A stretch of 64,000 nt of DNA, from contig JACPIS010000042.1 in the NCBI GenBank assembly GCA_016187925.1, forward strand, positions 1 to 64,000. The letters are read 5' to 3'. Below are positions 45,664-54,628 of this stretch, piece after piece. The stretch's first letter is position 1. Each line of letters starts with the position of its first letter. A program made the position numbers and the translations under genes. The DNA is from Opitutia bacterium (GTDB lineage Bacteria; Verrucomicrobiota; Verrucomicrobiia; Opitutales; Opitutaceae). The notes beneath the pieces were generated by a model. The model made no database searches. It saw only the letters and a list, made by a program, of their open reading frames with translations, and was not told where the DNA came from.

Positions 45664-46515
45664 ATGTCCGCCATTCTGCTCCTGGCCCTCCCGAAGCGCG
45701 GAGTGCCGGTCCCGCCGCCGCCGCACGATGCCGCACTGCTCGGCGAACTGGCGGCGACGATGTTTCTGCGCCCGCAACGTCTGGGCCGGCGCATGCCGCG
45801 CGAGCAGGCCTACCTGGAGAGCGCGCAACCACTCGCTCTCCGCACCAGTCTCGGCGAACTCGCGGGCTGGCAATGGGGCGACCCGGCCGCGCCGCTGGTC
45901 GGCCTGGTGCACGGCTGGGAAGGGCACGGCGCGCAACTCGGCGCCTTCGTTGCGCCGCTGGTGGCCGCCGGTTTTCGCGTGCTGGGCTTCGATGCGCCGG
46001 GGCACGGCGATTCGCCCGGCGACGAGGCGCATGTGCCGCTCGTGGCGTGGATGCTCGCGGAAATCGAACCGCAGACGGGGCCGTTTTGCGCGCTCATCGG
46101 ACACTCCATGGGCGCGGCGGCTGCCGCCCAGTCCACGGTGCTCGGCGTGAAGCCGCGGGCGATGGTCATGTTGTCCCCGCCGCTCAGCCAGCTCGACCGC
46201 GTCGAGCGGGTCGCGGCGCGCCTGCAACTGTCACCCGAGGTGCGCGCGGCGTTCTTCGCCGCCGTGGAGCGCAAGACCGCCACGCCCTACGAGCTGGCCG
46301 ACGTGCGCGCGCCGGCCCGCTCGGCCGCGTGCCCGCTGCTCGTCTTTCACGATCCGGCGGACACCGACACGGATTACGCCGACTCCGAGAAGATCGTCGC
46401 CGCCTGGCGCGCCGGTGCGCAACTCGTGCCCTGCCCCGGCCGCGGCCACTATCGCATCCTGGCGACACCCGAGATCGTCCGGCAGACGGTGGAGTTCATC
46501 ACCGGCTTGCGCTGA
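45664..46515 (+). CDS. Alpha/beta-hydrolase
   Basis: A 283-aa hydrolase fold: oxyanion-region LVHGWEGHGAQ, strand VLGFDAPGHGDSPG, nucleophile elbow GHSMGAAAAAQ (Ser near 146), acid Asp in LLVFHDPADTDTDY, and the catalytic His in RGHYRIL. All three triad positions are filled, so an active enzyme is expected. The substrate (ester, lactone or other) is unknown. A start at 45637 is possible. It is divergent from the HIT gene, and its stop is followed after 5 bp by the DUF2238 gene. Confidence 0.88.
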   Translation: MSAILLLALPKRGVPVPPPPHDAALLGELAATMFLRPQRLGRRMPREQAYLESAQPLALRTSLGELAGWQWGDPAAPLVGLVHGWEGHGAQLGAFVAPLVAAGFRVLGFDAPGHGDSPGDEAHVPLVAWMLAEIEPQTGPFCALIGHSMGAAAAAQSTVLGVKPRAMVMLSPPLSQLDRVERVAARLQLSPEVRAAFFAAVERKTATPYELADVRAPARSAACPLLVFHDPADTDTDYADSEKIVAAWRAGAQLVPCPGRGHYRILATPEIVRQTVEFITGLR

Positions 46516-46520
46516 GCTCC

Positions 46521-47174
46521 GTGGGCAGCAAGCTCGCAGCCGTGCAATTCGACCGACGGTTGTTCTGGTTCTGCGGACTGCTTGCGCCCGTGCTCGCGTG
46601 GTCGCTGGTGCGGCCGCATGATTTGTTCACGTGGTTCCTCGAGGTGGTGCCGGTGCTGGTGGGCGTGCCACTCATCCTCGCGGTGCGGAAACGTTTTCCG
46701 CTCTCGTCGCTGCTGCTCGTGCTGGTCTGGCTGCACAGCGTCGTGCTCATCGTCGGCGGGCACTACACCTACGCGCTCGTGCCGCTGGGCGAGTGGGCGC
46801 GCGAGTGGTTCGGCTGGACGCGCAACAATTACGACAAGCTCGGGCATTTCGCGCAGGGCTTCGCGCCCGCCATCCTCACGCGCGAGATTTTGCTGCGCAC
46901 CTCGCCGCTCGGCAACCGCGGCGACGGGCGGCCGAGCCGCTGGGTGCCGTTCCTGTGCGGCAGCGTGTGTCTGGCGTTCAGCGCGTTCTACGAACTCGTC
47001 GAGTGGTGGACGGCGGTCGCGTCAGGCACCGCCGCCGAGGCGTTCCTCGGCACGCAGGGTTACGTCTGGGACACGCAGTCCGACATGATGTGGGCGCTCA
47101 TCGGCGCAGCCGCGGCCCTGGTGCTGCTGCCCCGCTGGCACGACCGGTCGATCGCACGGGTGCGGTCGCGCTAG
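46521..47174 (+). CDS. DUF2238 (YjdF-like) membrane protein
   Basis: A 217-aa membrane protein with about six helices (LFWFCGLLAPVLAWSLVRP, WFLEVVPVLVGVPLILAV, LLLVLVWLHSVVLIVGGHYT and others). Conserved DUF2238 features are HYTYALVPLGEW, RNNYDKLGHFAQGFAPA and the FYELVEWWTA...TQGYVWDTQSDM block with its acidic residues. Function unknown. It starts with GTG, 5 bp after the hydrolase stop, so the two are translationally linked. A terminator-like hairpin follows. Confidence 0.88.
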   Translation: MGSKLAAVQFDRRLFWFCGLLAPVLAWSLVRPHDLFTWFLEVVPVLVGVPLILAVRKRFPLSSLLLVLVWLHSVVLIVGGHYTYALVPLGEWAREWFGWTRNNYDKLGHFAQGFAPAILTREILLRTSPLGNRGDGRPSRWVPFLCGSVCLAFSAFYELVEWWTAVASGTAAEAFLGTQGYVWDTQSDMMWALIGAAAALVLLPRWHDRSIARVRSR

Positions 47175-47180
47175 AGGGCA

Positions 47181-47214
47181 ACAAAAAATCCGCGGCTGCA
47201 GGCAACCGCGGATT
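47181..47214 (-). terminator. Rho-independent terminator of the M16 protease gene
   Basis: AATCCGCGG pairs with CCGCGGATT (47187-47195/47206-47214); on the minus strand the stem is followed by a run of T (complement of 47183-47188). It lies 27 bp after the protease stop codon. It can also serve the convergent DUF2238 gene as a weak terminator. Confidence 0.85.
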
Positions 47215-47240
47215 GGGGGGCGAGAAAACTTCGTCCGGTT

Positions 47241-50132
47241 TTACGGCTTCGCTGGCGCGGGCGGCGGAGTGGCCGGTGCGGAGGCCGGTGCGGGCGTGGC
47301 GGGGGCTGCCGGCTTCGGGGCGGGGAGCGAGATGAATTCCGAGACCTTGGCGGGGTCGAGGTATTGCTTGGCGAGGGCGGTGAGTTCCGCGGCGGTGACG
47401 CTCTCGGTGTCGCTCAGGCGCGTGCGGCTCCAGTCGAGGCGCTGGGGGAATTCCTGCGCGGCGGCGAGGACGGTGCCGAGCCAGTAGGGATTGGTGCGGA
47501 TCGATGTCTTGATGCTGGTGAGGATGGGCTGCTTGGCGCGGACGAGCTCCTCCTCGGTGACGCCGTGGGCGAAGAGATCGGCGGCGCAGCCCTTGACGGC
47601 GTCGGCGACGACGCGGGCCTGATCGGGCGCGACGCCGGCCTCGGCGACGAAGAAACCGTAGCCGGTGAACGTGTCGCTCAGGCTGGTGCCAGCGTCGGGC
47701 GAGTACGTGCCGCCCATCTCCTCGCGGATCTTTTTGCGCAGGCGGTCGCTGAGCACGCTGGAGAGCAGGTTGAGGCGACGGGAGAGCTTCACGTCGCGCG
47801 CGTCGGTGGCCGACCAGAAGAGCACGACCTGGCCCTTGGGAATTTCCGTGGGCACGGCGAACTGCTGCACGAGCGGCGCGGCGGGGAAGGCGACCTGGCG
47901 GGCGGCCTCGTAGGCGGGCTTGGCGCCGCGCGCAGGCAGGGCGCCGAAGGTTTTCGCGACGGCGGCCGTCGCGGCCTCGGGATCGAAGTCGCCGACGATG
48001 GCGATCTCGAGCGCGCCACGGGCGAACTCGGGGGTGAGCCAGGCCTTGACCTCGTCCATCGTGCGGGCGGCGAGGGCGGGCAGCGGCGGGACGCCGAAGC
48101 GCGGGTCGCCGCTGGCGAGCAGGCGCGGCACCTCGGTCTGGAGCGGGCCCTCGACGGTGTTGGCGAGGCGCGTGTAGAACGGCCCGAGATTCTTCGCGAT
48201 CAGGCGCATGGCCTCGGGGCGGTAACCGGGGTCGGTGACGTAAGCGCAGAGCAGCTGCAACTCGAGGGCGAGGTCGGCCTTGTTGGTGTTGCCGTTGAAA
48301 TTGAAGGCGTCGTTGCCGACGCCGAAAGCGCGACCGACGGTGTGGCCGGCGAGCAGGCGCTGGAGGTCGTCAATGCTGTGCTGGCCGAGGCCGCCGAGCA
48401 GGAGGCTGTTGCTGGCGAGGAACCACAGGCCGGTCCGGCCGGCGGGCTCGGTGAGCTTGCCGCCGCCGATGCGGATGTTCACGCGGATGACGCCGGCCTC
48501 GAAGTCGGTGGGCTTGAGGTTGAGGCGGACGCCGTTCTTGAACTCGATGAGCGTCACGCCGAGGTCGGCCACGGTTTCCTTCTTCGCGATCTCGCCGGCG
48601 GGGCCAAAGTCGGTGTAGGCGAACGCGGCCTCCTCGATCTTGGCGGGCGGAGTCACGGCGACGGCGCGGCTGGCGTCGTAGGCGGCGGCGATCTGCTTCT
48701 CGGCGTCGTCGAGCTTGAGATTGCCGGTGACGAAGAGGCGGCGGCCGGTCTTGTCGTCCCACGCGCCGCGCAGGGCGGCGAGGCAGGCGTCGACGGTGAT
48801 CTGGTCGAGTGCGGGGGCGAACAGCGCCAGCTCGGTGGCGGGCGTGGTGAACACCTCGCGGTCGACGAAGGCGGAGACGAGTTCGGCGGCGAGGCCCTCG
48901 GAGCGGCGGGTCGAGGCGGTGCGCACGGCCTGCTCGAGGTTGTTGCGCTCCTGGGCGACGGCTTCCTTCAGCTCGGCGGATTGGAAACCGAATTGCAGCG
49001 CGCGGCGGAGCTCCTGCTCGCCGACGGCGAGGGCGGCGCGCCATTGCTCGGGCTTGCAGGTCAGTTCGACCGCGGCGTTGCGGAAGAAATCGAACTGCTC
49101 GCTGGCGCCGACCTGGCCGGCGAGGAAGGGGGCGCCCTCCTGCTTGGCGAGGATGGAGAGGCGGCGGTTGAGCATGCGCAGGGCGAGCGAGCGCGGCAGG
49201 TATTTCAGGCGGTTGGCGGAGTTGTCGTCCTCGTGCGCGTAGGGCGTGATCGTCTGGAGCGAGACGTGCACGGCGCCGGCCTCCGGCTCGGGCAGCAGGC
49301 GGGCGACGACGCCGTTAACCGTGTCGATACGGCCGCGACCCGGCTCGGCGCGGGCGGGGCCGCGCGCGGCGAGGGGCGCGAGGGCCTTCTTCAACTGGGC
49401 CTCGACGGCGGCGGGATCGAAGTCGCCGACCGCGACGACCGTCATCAGCTCGGGCCGGTACCAGGTGTTGTAGAAATCCACGAAGCGCTCACGCGGGGCG
49501 TGCGCAATGATTTCCTCGGTGCCGATCGGGATGCGCTGGACGAAGCGCGACTCGGGCAGCAGGAACTCGAACTCGCCGACGAACTGGCGGAACTCCACGG
49601 AATCGCGCTCGCGCTTCTCGCTGAGAATGACGCCGCGCTCCTCGTCGATTTCCTTCGGTTCGAGCGTCAGGCCGCCCGCGTAGTCGGCGAAGAGCGTGAA
49701 GGCCTTCTCGACCGTCTCTGGCTTGGTGTCGGGCAGCTCCAGCAGGTAGGTGGTGCGGTCGAAGCCGGTCTGGGCGTTCGTGTCGCCGCCGAAGCTCATG
49801 CCGAGGCGCTGGAAATACTCGACGAGCGTGCCGGCCGGAAAGTGTGCACTGCCGTTAAAGGCCATGTGCTCGAGAAAATGCGCGAGGCCGCGCTGGTCGT
49901 CGGACTCGTGGAGCGAGCCGGCCGCGACCGTGAAGCGCAGGCTGGCGCGGCCCTTCGGCTCGTGGTTCGGCATGAGCGCGTAGCGGAGGCCGTTGTCGAG
50001 GCGGCCCCACTTGACGGTCGGATCGACCGGCAGGTCGGAGCCGTCGTGCGGCAAGTGGGCGGCGAGGGTGAACAGGGGAGCGAGCAGCGGGAAAAGCAGC
50101 AGCGCGCGGAGCAAGGCGGAGCGGGATTTCAT
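47241..50132 (-). CDS. M16 (insulinase/pitrilysin) metalloprotease, secreted
   Basis: A 963-aa zinc protease with two M16 halves. The signal peptide is within residues 1-26 (ALLRALLLFPLLAPLFTLAA). The active-site HFLEH (His85, Glu88, His89) is the inverted HxxEH zinc motif, with the third Glu ligand expected near 165 (EERGVILSE). The inactive second half follows from about 500. The tail (about 930-963) is rich in Pro and Ala. It is expected in the periplasm, degrading peptides or imported proteins. The ATG at 50132 is chosen for the signal peptide. Confidence 0.93.
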   Translation of the reverse strand: MKSRSALLRALLLFPLLAPLFTLAAHLPHDGSDLPVDPTVKWGRLDNGLRYALMPNHEPKGRASLRFTVAAGSLHESDDQRGLAHFLEHMAFNGSAHFPAGTLVEYFQRLGMSFGGDTNAQTGFDRTTYLLELPDTKPETVEKAFTLFADYAGGLTLEPKEIDEERGVILSEKRERDSVEFRQFVGEFEFLLPESRFVQRIPIGTEEIIAHAPRERFVDFYNTWYRPELMTVVAVGDFDPAAVEAQLKKALAPLAARGPARAEPGRGRIDTVNGVVARLLPEPEAGAVHVSLQTITPYAHEDDNSANRLKYLPRSLALRMLNRRLSILAKQEGAPFLAGQVGASEQFDFFRNAAVELTCKPEQWRAALAVGEQELRRALQFGFQSAELKEAVAQERNNLEQAVRTASTRRSEGLAAELVSAFVDREVFTTPATELALFAPALDQITVDACLAALRGAWDDKTGRRLFVTGNLKLDDAEKQIAAAYDASRAVAVTPPAKIEEAAFAYTDFGPAGEIAKKETVADLGVTLIEFKNGVRLNLKPTDFEAGVIRVNIRIGGGKLTEPAGRTGLWFLASNSLLLGGLGQHSIDDLQRLLAGHTVGRAFGVGNDAFNFNGNTNKADLALELQLLCAYVTDPGYRPEAMRLIAKNLGPFYTRLANTVEGPLQTEVPRLLASGDPRFGVPPLPALAARTMDEVKAWLTPEFARGALEIAIVGDFDPEAATAAVAKTFGALPARGAKPAYEAARQVAFPAAPLVQQFAVPTEIPKGQVVLFWSATDARDVKLSRRLNLLSSVLSDRLRKKIREEMGGTYSPDAGTSLSDTFTGYGFFVAEAGVAPDQARVVADAVKGCAADLFAHGVTEEELVRAKQPILTSIKTSIRTNPYWLGTVLAAAQEFPQRLDWSRTRLSDTESVTAAELTALAKQYLDPAKVSEFISLPAPKPAAPATPAPASAPATPPPAPAKP

Positions 50133-50294
50133 GGGGAGGCGGAGAGACTTTGCGACAAGCGGCCCGCTGGCAAGTTTCCGCATCGCCGGGAAAAAGGTGG
50201 TTTGCCGGCTTGACGCGCGGAGCCGGCCCTGCGCGGCGCTGGAAAATTATGTGGCCAAACGCCGCGCGCACTTTCTAGCTGTGGGGCACAATAC

Positions 50295-51341
50295 ATGAAA
50301 GCCAAACGCCAGACCAAGCGCCCCGAGGACCTCAACGCCGCCCTCGCCAAGAAAAAGGGCCCGATCTCGAAGTTCATCGCGAAGAATTACCGCCATTTCA
50401 ACGCAGCCGCGCTGCTCGACGCCGCCAAGGGCTACGAGGCCCACCTCGCCGCCGGCGGCCAGATGCTTGTCACGCTGGCCGGCGCCATGTCCACCGCCGA
50501 GCTCGGCATCACGCTCGCCGAGATGATCCGCCAGGGCAAGGTCGGCGCCATCGTCTGCACCGGCGCCAACCTCGAGGAGGACATCTTCAACCTCGTCGCG
50601 CACGACTACTACGAGCGCGTGCCGCACTACCGCCACCTCACCGCCGGCGACGAGCAGGCCCTGCTCGACCGCCACATGAACCGTGTGACCGACACCTGCA
50701 TCCCCGAGGGCGAGGCCATGCGCCGCATCGAGGCCGCCGTCGCCGAGGAGTGGGTCGCCGCCGACCGGGCCGGCGAGCGCTACTTCCCGCACGAGTTCAT
50801 GTACAAGATTCTCCGCTCGGGGAAGCTGAAGAAATATTACCAGATCGACCCGCAGCACTCGTGGATGCTCGCCGCCTGCGAGCGCAACCTGCCCATCATC
50901 GTCCCGGGCTGGGAGGACGCCACGCTGGGCAACATGTACGCCGGCCGCGTCATCACCGGCGAGATCAAGCATGTCCACACCGTCCGTACCGGCATCGAAT
51001 ACATGACCTGGCTCGCGGCGTGGTACACGAAGAACTCGAAGCGCCTGCGCAACGGCGAGGGCTCGATCGGCTTCTTCCAGATCGGCGGCGGCATCGCGGG
51101 CGACTTCCCGATCTGCGTCGTGCCGATGCTGCACCAGGACCTCGGCCGCACCAACGTGCCGCTCTGGGGCTACTTCGCCCAGATCAGCGACTCGACCACC
51201 AGCTACGGCAGCTACTCCGGCGCCGTGCCGAACGAGAAGATCACCTGGGGCAAGCTCGGCGAGCGGACCCCGAAGTTCATCGTCGAGTCCGACGCCACCA
51301 TCGTCGCCCCGCTCATCTTCTCGTGGGTGCTGGGGCAGTGA
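50295..51341 (+). CDS. Deoxyhypusine synthase-like protein
   Basis: A 348-aa member of the deoxyhypusine synthase family, NAD-dependent enzymes that transfer an aminobutyl group from spermidine. Landmarks: MLVTLAGAMSTAELGITLAE, IVCTGANLEEDIFNL, GWEDATLGNMYAG, GSIGFFQIGGGIAGDFPI and the catalytic-lysine motif ITWGKLGE with Lys320 retained. Bacteria have no eIF5A, so a true deoxyhypusine role is unlikely; homospermidine synthesis from putrescine is the best-supported bacterial alternative for this family. No polyamine gene adjoins it. It is divergent from the M16 gene. Confidence 0.9.
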   Translation: MKAKRQTKRPEDLNAALAKKKGPISKFIAKNYRHFNAAALLDAAKGYEAHLAAGGQMLVTLAGAMSTAELGITLAEMIRQGKVGAIVCTGANLEEDIFNLVAHDYYERVPHYRHLTAGDEQALLDRHMNRVTDTCIPEGEAMRRIEAAVAEEWVAADRAGERYFPHEFMYKILRSGKLKKYYQIDPQHSWMLAACERNLPIIVPGWEDATLGNMYAGRVITGEIKHVHTVRTGIEYMTWLAAWYTKNSKRLRNGEGSIGFFQIGGGIAGDFPICVVPMLHQDLGRTNVPLWGYFAQISDSTTSYGSYSGAVPNEKITWGKLGERTPKFIVESDATIVAPLIFSWVLGQ

Positions 51342-51382
51342 GGCGGCCGCGGAGTGCGGAACGCTGAGCGCTGACCAGAACT

Positions 51383-51444
51383 AACCACTAATCGACACTA
51401 ATCTCCACTAATTGATCAGTGTCCATGAGTGTTCATTAGTGGTT
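51383..51444. repeat. Palindrome with AACCACTAAT arms before waaA
   Basis: AACCACTAAT (51383-51392) and ATTAGTGGTT (51435-51444) are exact complements; between them CACTAAT is repeated. The same arms frame the gap at 17807-17998. It ends 10 bp before the waaA GTG, so it lies in the leader. Confidence 0.8.
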
Positions 51445-51454
51445 CAACCCTCCG

Positions 51455-52771
51455 GTGATTTGGATTTATAGATTCCTTTTCCTGCCTCTGCTGCTTCTCG
51501 CCTCGCCGTATTACCTGTGGCGGATGCGCCGGCGCGGGGGCTATGCGGACGGGTTCTCGCATCGCTTCGGCGAGGTGCCGGCGTTGCCGCCCAAGCGCCC
51601 GGGTGTGCGCCGCCTCTGGCTGCAGGCCGTCAGCGTGGGCGAGGTGCTCGCCATCGCGCCGCTGCTCGAGGCCTTTAAGCGCGACCCGCACGTCGAGGTC
51701 TACCTGACCACCACCACCAGCACCGGCTACGCGCTGGCCAAGGAGAAATACGCCGGGCTCATCTGCGGCCTCGGTTATTTTCCGATCGATTTCTGGCTGT
51801 TCAACTCCCGCGCGTGGCGCGCCGTGCAGGCCGACCTCGCCATCCTGATGGAGGGCGAGCGCTGGCCGGAGCACGTGCACCAGGCCCACGGCCGCGGCGT
51901 GCCGGTCATCAGCGTCAACGCCCGACTCTCCGACCGCAGCTTCCGCCGCTCGCACCGCTTCAAGTGGGCGCTGCGCCCGCTCGCGCGCGGCATGACCCGC
52001 GTGCTCTGCGCCGCCAAGCGCGACGAACAGCGCTTCAAGGCCCTCGGCTTCCCGGCCGAGCGTCTGCAGACCACCGGCAACCTCAAGCTCGACGTGTCCA
52101 TCCCGCTGCTGACCGACGCCGAGCAGGTTCAACTGCGCCGCGAACTCGGCCTGCCGACCGCTTCGACCAGCCCGGGGCCCGCCGCCGGCCTCGTGCTGCT
52201 CGGCTCGTCCACGTGGGCGGGCGAGGAAGACGCGCTGCTGACGGCCTTAAAGACGGCGCGCGCGCGCGGCCTGACCGTGTCGCTGCTGCTCGTGCCGCGT
52301 CACGCCGAGCGCCGCGAGGAACTGCGAGGGCTGCTCGCGAAGACCGGCCTGACGTTCCATTTTCGCTCGGAAGGCCCGGCTTCGGGTCCGGTCGACGTCG
52401 CCGTGGGCGATACGACCGGCGAACTGCGCAAATTCACACAGCTGGCGGATCTCGTGTTCACCGGCAAAAGCCTCGCGCCGCACGACGGCGGACAGACGCC
52501 GGTCGAGGCCGCCATCCTCGGCAAGCCCGTGCTGCACGGCCCGCGCATGACGAATTTCCGCGACATCATCCGCTCGCTCACCGAGGCCGGCGCCGTGCGC
52601 AAGGTCGACACGCACGCCGACCTCATCGCCGCCGCCGTGGAGCTGCTGCAGGACGCCGCCCAGCGCGAGCAACTCGCCGCCGCCGCCCGCGAGTGGAGCG
52701 CCACCAACCGCGGCGCCACCGACCGCACCCTCGCCGTCATCCGCACCCAGCTCGGCGCGCTGCGCATGTAG
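51455..52771 (+). CDS. waaA: 3-deoxy-D-manno-octulosonic acid (Kdo) transferase
   Basis: A 438-aa GT30 glycosyltransferase that adds Kdo from CMP-Kdo to lipid A precursor at the inner membrane. An N-terminal membrane helix (YRFLFLPLLLLASPYYLW) is followed by the catalytic AVSVGE motif (Glu63), VYLTTTTSTGYALA, MEGERWPE (usually METELWPN), and the donor-binding LLGSSTWAGEEDALL, SLAPHDGGQTPVEAAILGKP. The GTG start directly precedes the anchor helix. With the LpxH-like protein at 56315 it indicates a lipopolysaccharide-type outer membrane. Confidence 0.93.
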   Translation: MIWIYRFLFLPLLLLASPYYLWRMRRRGGYADGFSHRFGEVPALPPKRPGVRRLWLQAVSVGEVLAIAPLLEAFKRDPHVEVYLTTTTSTGYALAKEKYAGLICGLGYFPIDFWLFNSRAWRAVQADLAILMEGERWPEHVHQAHGRGVPVISVNARLSDRSFRRSHRFKWALRPLARGMTRVLCAAKRDEQRFKALGFPAERLQTTGNLKLDVSIPLLTDAEQVQLRRELGLPTASTSPGPAAGLVLLGSSTWAGEEDALLTALKTARARGLTVSLLLVPRHAERREELRGLLAKTGLTFHFRSEGPASGPVDVAVGDTTGELRKFTQLADLVFTGKSLAPHDGGQTPVEAAILGKPVLHGPRMTNFRDIIRSLTEAGAVRKVDTHADLIAAAVELLQDAAQREQLAAAAREWSATNRGATDRTLAVIRTQLGALRM

Positions 52772-52802
52772 GCTCGGCCGGAATCGGGCGATTGCAGGTG
52801 GA

Positions 52803-52826
52803 GCGCGTTGACCCCAACGCGCTTTT
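52803..52826 (+). terminator. Probable rho-independent terminator of waaA
   Basis: GCGCGTT (52803-52809) pairs with AACGCGC (52816-52822) around a GACCCC loop, followed by TTTT. It lies 31 bp after the waaA stop. The short T run makes it a moderate prediction. Confidence 0.55.
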
Positions 52827-52868
52827 CGCGGGAGGAATTCGCGTCCGACCGCCTGGGTTCGTGTCGGT

Positions 52869-53147
52869 TCACTGGCCGCGGCTCGGGCCGGGCAGGGCGG
52901 CCCGGAGCCGTGCGGTCTCCTCGGACAGGCGGTCGACTTCCTCGAACAGCGACTTGATCGCGCGCGCCTGGGCTTGGAGACGTTCTTCCGTCGTACCCTT
53001 GTCCAGACTGGCGACGAGCATCGCCCGTTGCACGGCGCGGGCATCGGCTTCGGTGCCGGTCGTGCGGGCGGGCTGGGCTTGCGAGCGGCCCGGGGCAAGC
53101 GCGGCGAGACAGAGGACGGCAAGGAGCAGGGACAACAGGGTTTTCAT
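52869..53147 (-). CDS. Small secreted coiled-coil protein, 92 aa
   Basis: A signal peptide (MKTLLSLLLAVLCLAALAPG) is followed by a short Ala/Gln-rich linker and a charged helix (TEERLQAQARAIKSLFEEVD ... LSEETARLRAAL) with heptad character. No domain recognised. It stands alone, convergent with waaA, with repeats on the far side. A periplasmic or envelope location is inferred. Good start context could not be judged beyond the ATG and signal peptide. Confidence 0.6.
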   Translation of the reverse strand: MKTLLSLLLAVLCLAALAPGRSQAQPARTTGTEADARAVQRAMLVASLDKGTTEERLQAQARAIKSLFEEVDRLSEETARLRAALPGPSRGQ

Positions 53148-53274
53148 GGGTTATGCACGGAGGGAGGTTGGCGGCCCGCATCTTGATAAATGCCGAGGTG
53201 AAGCGGAGTGCAACAGTCGGGTGGCACCGGTTCGGCGCGAGCCGGGTTTCCGTTTCAATCCGTAGTCGCAATCC

Positions 53275-53327
53275 GTAGGGCTCGACCTTGAGTCGAGCCA
53301 CAGGCCGCACGCAAGATGCGGCCCTAC
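53275..53327. repeat. Family F palindrome
   Basis: GTAGGGCTCGACCTTGAGTC at the left and GCATGC-type GGCCGCACGCAAGATGCGGCC stem with CCCTAC at the right. It is the same family as 16989-17040. It lies in the gene-poor gap 53148-53834, which otherwise holds the 165-bp repeat and the IS110 relic. Confidence 0.75.
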
Positions 53328-53396
53328 GATCAGCGACAAGGGGATCTGAAACGATGACATGGGGCGGGCAGTCTGGCGCCTCGCGCCGCACTGTTC

Positions 53397-53562
53397 GCCC
53401 TCCAGTCCGTTGCGCTGATCGTTGGAGGGCTCGGCTCCCGCCGAGCCGTTTCGCTGGCCGGTGCGGACGAACTCGTGGCCTGCAATGGAGCGAGCGCAAA
53501 TGTAGGGCGGAGTCGCTGACCCCGCCGCGAACGTTACCTGACCAGGTCAACCACGGCGGGGG
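53397..53562. repeat. 165-bp repeat (family C), copy 1
   Basis: Starts GCCCTCCAGTCCGTTGCGCT and contains the hairpin GGCTCGGCTCCCGCCGAGCC and the palindrome GGGGTCGCTGACCCC-like centre, then ACCTGACCAGGTCAACC. Copy 2 at 54629-54793 is the same over about 165 bp with few differences, in direct orientation. Together they bracket the IS110 fragment and the lipoprotein gene. Confidence 0.9.
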
Positions 53563-53777
53563 CGAGACAGCCTATCCTCCGTCCGCAGCACTCGCGCTCG
53601 TTCTTCGCGCGGCTCCACACCGCCTCGCTTCGCGCCTCCCGCCTTCTTGCGCTTGGCGCACTCGCGCGTGTTGGGGATCACTTCCTCGGCGAGGATCTCG
53701 CCCGAGGTACTGAGGACGCACCCGTGATGCCGGCGATCCCCGAGATCTAAACCAATCGTCAGTTCGTTGCTGTTCAT
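53547..53777 (-). mobile_element. IS110-family transposase relic
   Basis: The first ~38 codons, MNSNELTIGLDLGDRRHHGC and LSTSGEILAEEVIPNTRE, are the unmistakable N-terminus of an IS110 DEDD transposase (first active-site Asp in GLDLGD). The normal protein has 300-400 residues; here the frame passes straight into CAKRKKAGGAKRGG and stops at 53547. The Lys/Arg-rich tail resembles IS110 C-termini, so an internal deletion joining the two ends is possible, but a chance junction cannot be excluded. Not functional. Confidence 0.85.
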
Positions 53778-53834
53778 AAGGCGTAGTCTACCGGCCCCGT
53801 CCTCACCGACGAGACCCGCTACGCCTTCTCATTC

Positions 53835-54413
53835 CTACTGGTTGGGCTCTTTTCCGCTTTCGCCTATCTGGGCATCAATCGAAACGATCATGCGGAGAAA
53901 CGCTGCAAGAAATGCGATATTCGCGCTTTCAATCATCTTCCGGTTCCGCTTATCAGCCGACTGAAATACGCCGACAGCAGGACCTGAGGCGCCCTTCTCG
54001 AACGAAAAGTCCCGGCCCGCGCTATCTCGGCCTCGGACTTTCAGAAAGAATATAGGCGCCGTCTCTGCCGTGACTCCGCCTTCCCCAACCTCAACCTCCA
54101 GAGCCAAAATACTGACCTTGGGTGCTTGGCCACGAAGCAGATGATCACTCACGAAGCGAATACCTGAGCGAATATCGACCGAGTAGAACTTCTCCATGCT
54201 TCGGCCGTAGCGAGTATCAACCGGCCCAGTGATGACCGCCTCTGAAAAATCGATGGAAAACGAGAACTTCTTTCGCTCGAATTCCTGAGACGTCGTTCCG
54301 ATGCGGCTGCATGCGGCGTCGAAATAACGATGATCCGCCGCGACAGGGATGACGGGCGAAGCGCACGCGCACATCGCGAGTAACGCCACCGAAACAATCG
54401 CAGCTCTTTTCAT
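53835..54413 (-). CDS. Hypothetical lipoprotein, 192 aa
   Basis: The signal KRAAIVSVALLAMCACASP suggests lipid attachment at one of the two Cys near residues 15-17. The mature protein is mixed alpha/beta (FSFSIDFSEAVITGPVDTRY, VSILALEVEVGEGG) with a C-terminal helix (ANIAFLAAFLRMIVSID). No family recognised. The gene is less GC-rich than its neighbours and is bracketed by the direct 165-bp repeats, which suggests an acquired segment. The ATG at 54413 is chosen for the signal peptide; the frame is open to 54509. Confidence 0.65.
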   Translation of the reverse strand: MKRAAIVSVALLAMCACASPVIPVAADHRYFDAACSRIGTTSQEFERKKFSFSIDFSEAVITGPVDTRYGRSMEKFYSVDIRSGIRFVSDHLLRGQAPKVSILALEVEVGEGGVTAETAPIFFLKVRGRDSAGRDFSFEKGASGPAVGVFQSADKRNRKMIESANIAFLAAFLRMIVSIDAQIGESGKEPNQ

Positions 54414-54522
54414 ATTTTGCCCAACAGAAGTGTTATTCAGCCTCAGCAGAAGGCGTAAGTTGGTGCTGGGGCATGGCGGGATGTAGCAGCGTAACTTTCT
54501 GCAGCTCAAGCGCAGTTTTTGG

Positions 54523-54568
54523 ACTTACGCTTTTGCCGGTTAGCTTTCCATCTGGCAAAGGCGTAAGT
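54523..54568. repeat. Inverted repeat with ACTTACGC arms
   Basis: ACTTACGCTTTTGCC (54523-54537) pairs with GGCAAAGGCGTAAGT (54554-54568), one mismatch in 15. A further AAGGCGTAAGTT lies near 54449. Apart from this and copy 2 of the 165-bp repeat, the gap 54414-54765 shows nothing. Confidence 0.75.
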
Positions 54569-54628
54569 TTCGGGCGGGTCGCACGGCGGCGATGGCGGGC
54601 AATCAGCAGACGGCCCAGCAGGAGCTTG

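Noticed and set aside
47364-50213. 949-codon open frame on the plus strand
   Set aside because: It is antisense to the M16 protease gene, which has a signal peptide, the HxxEH motif and its own terminator.
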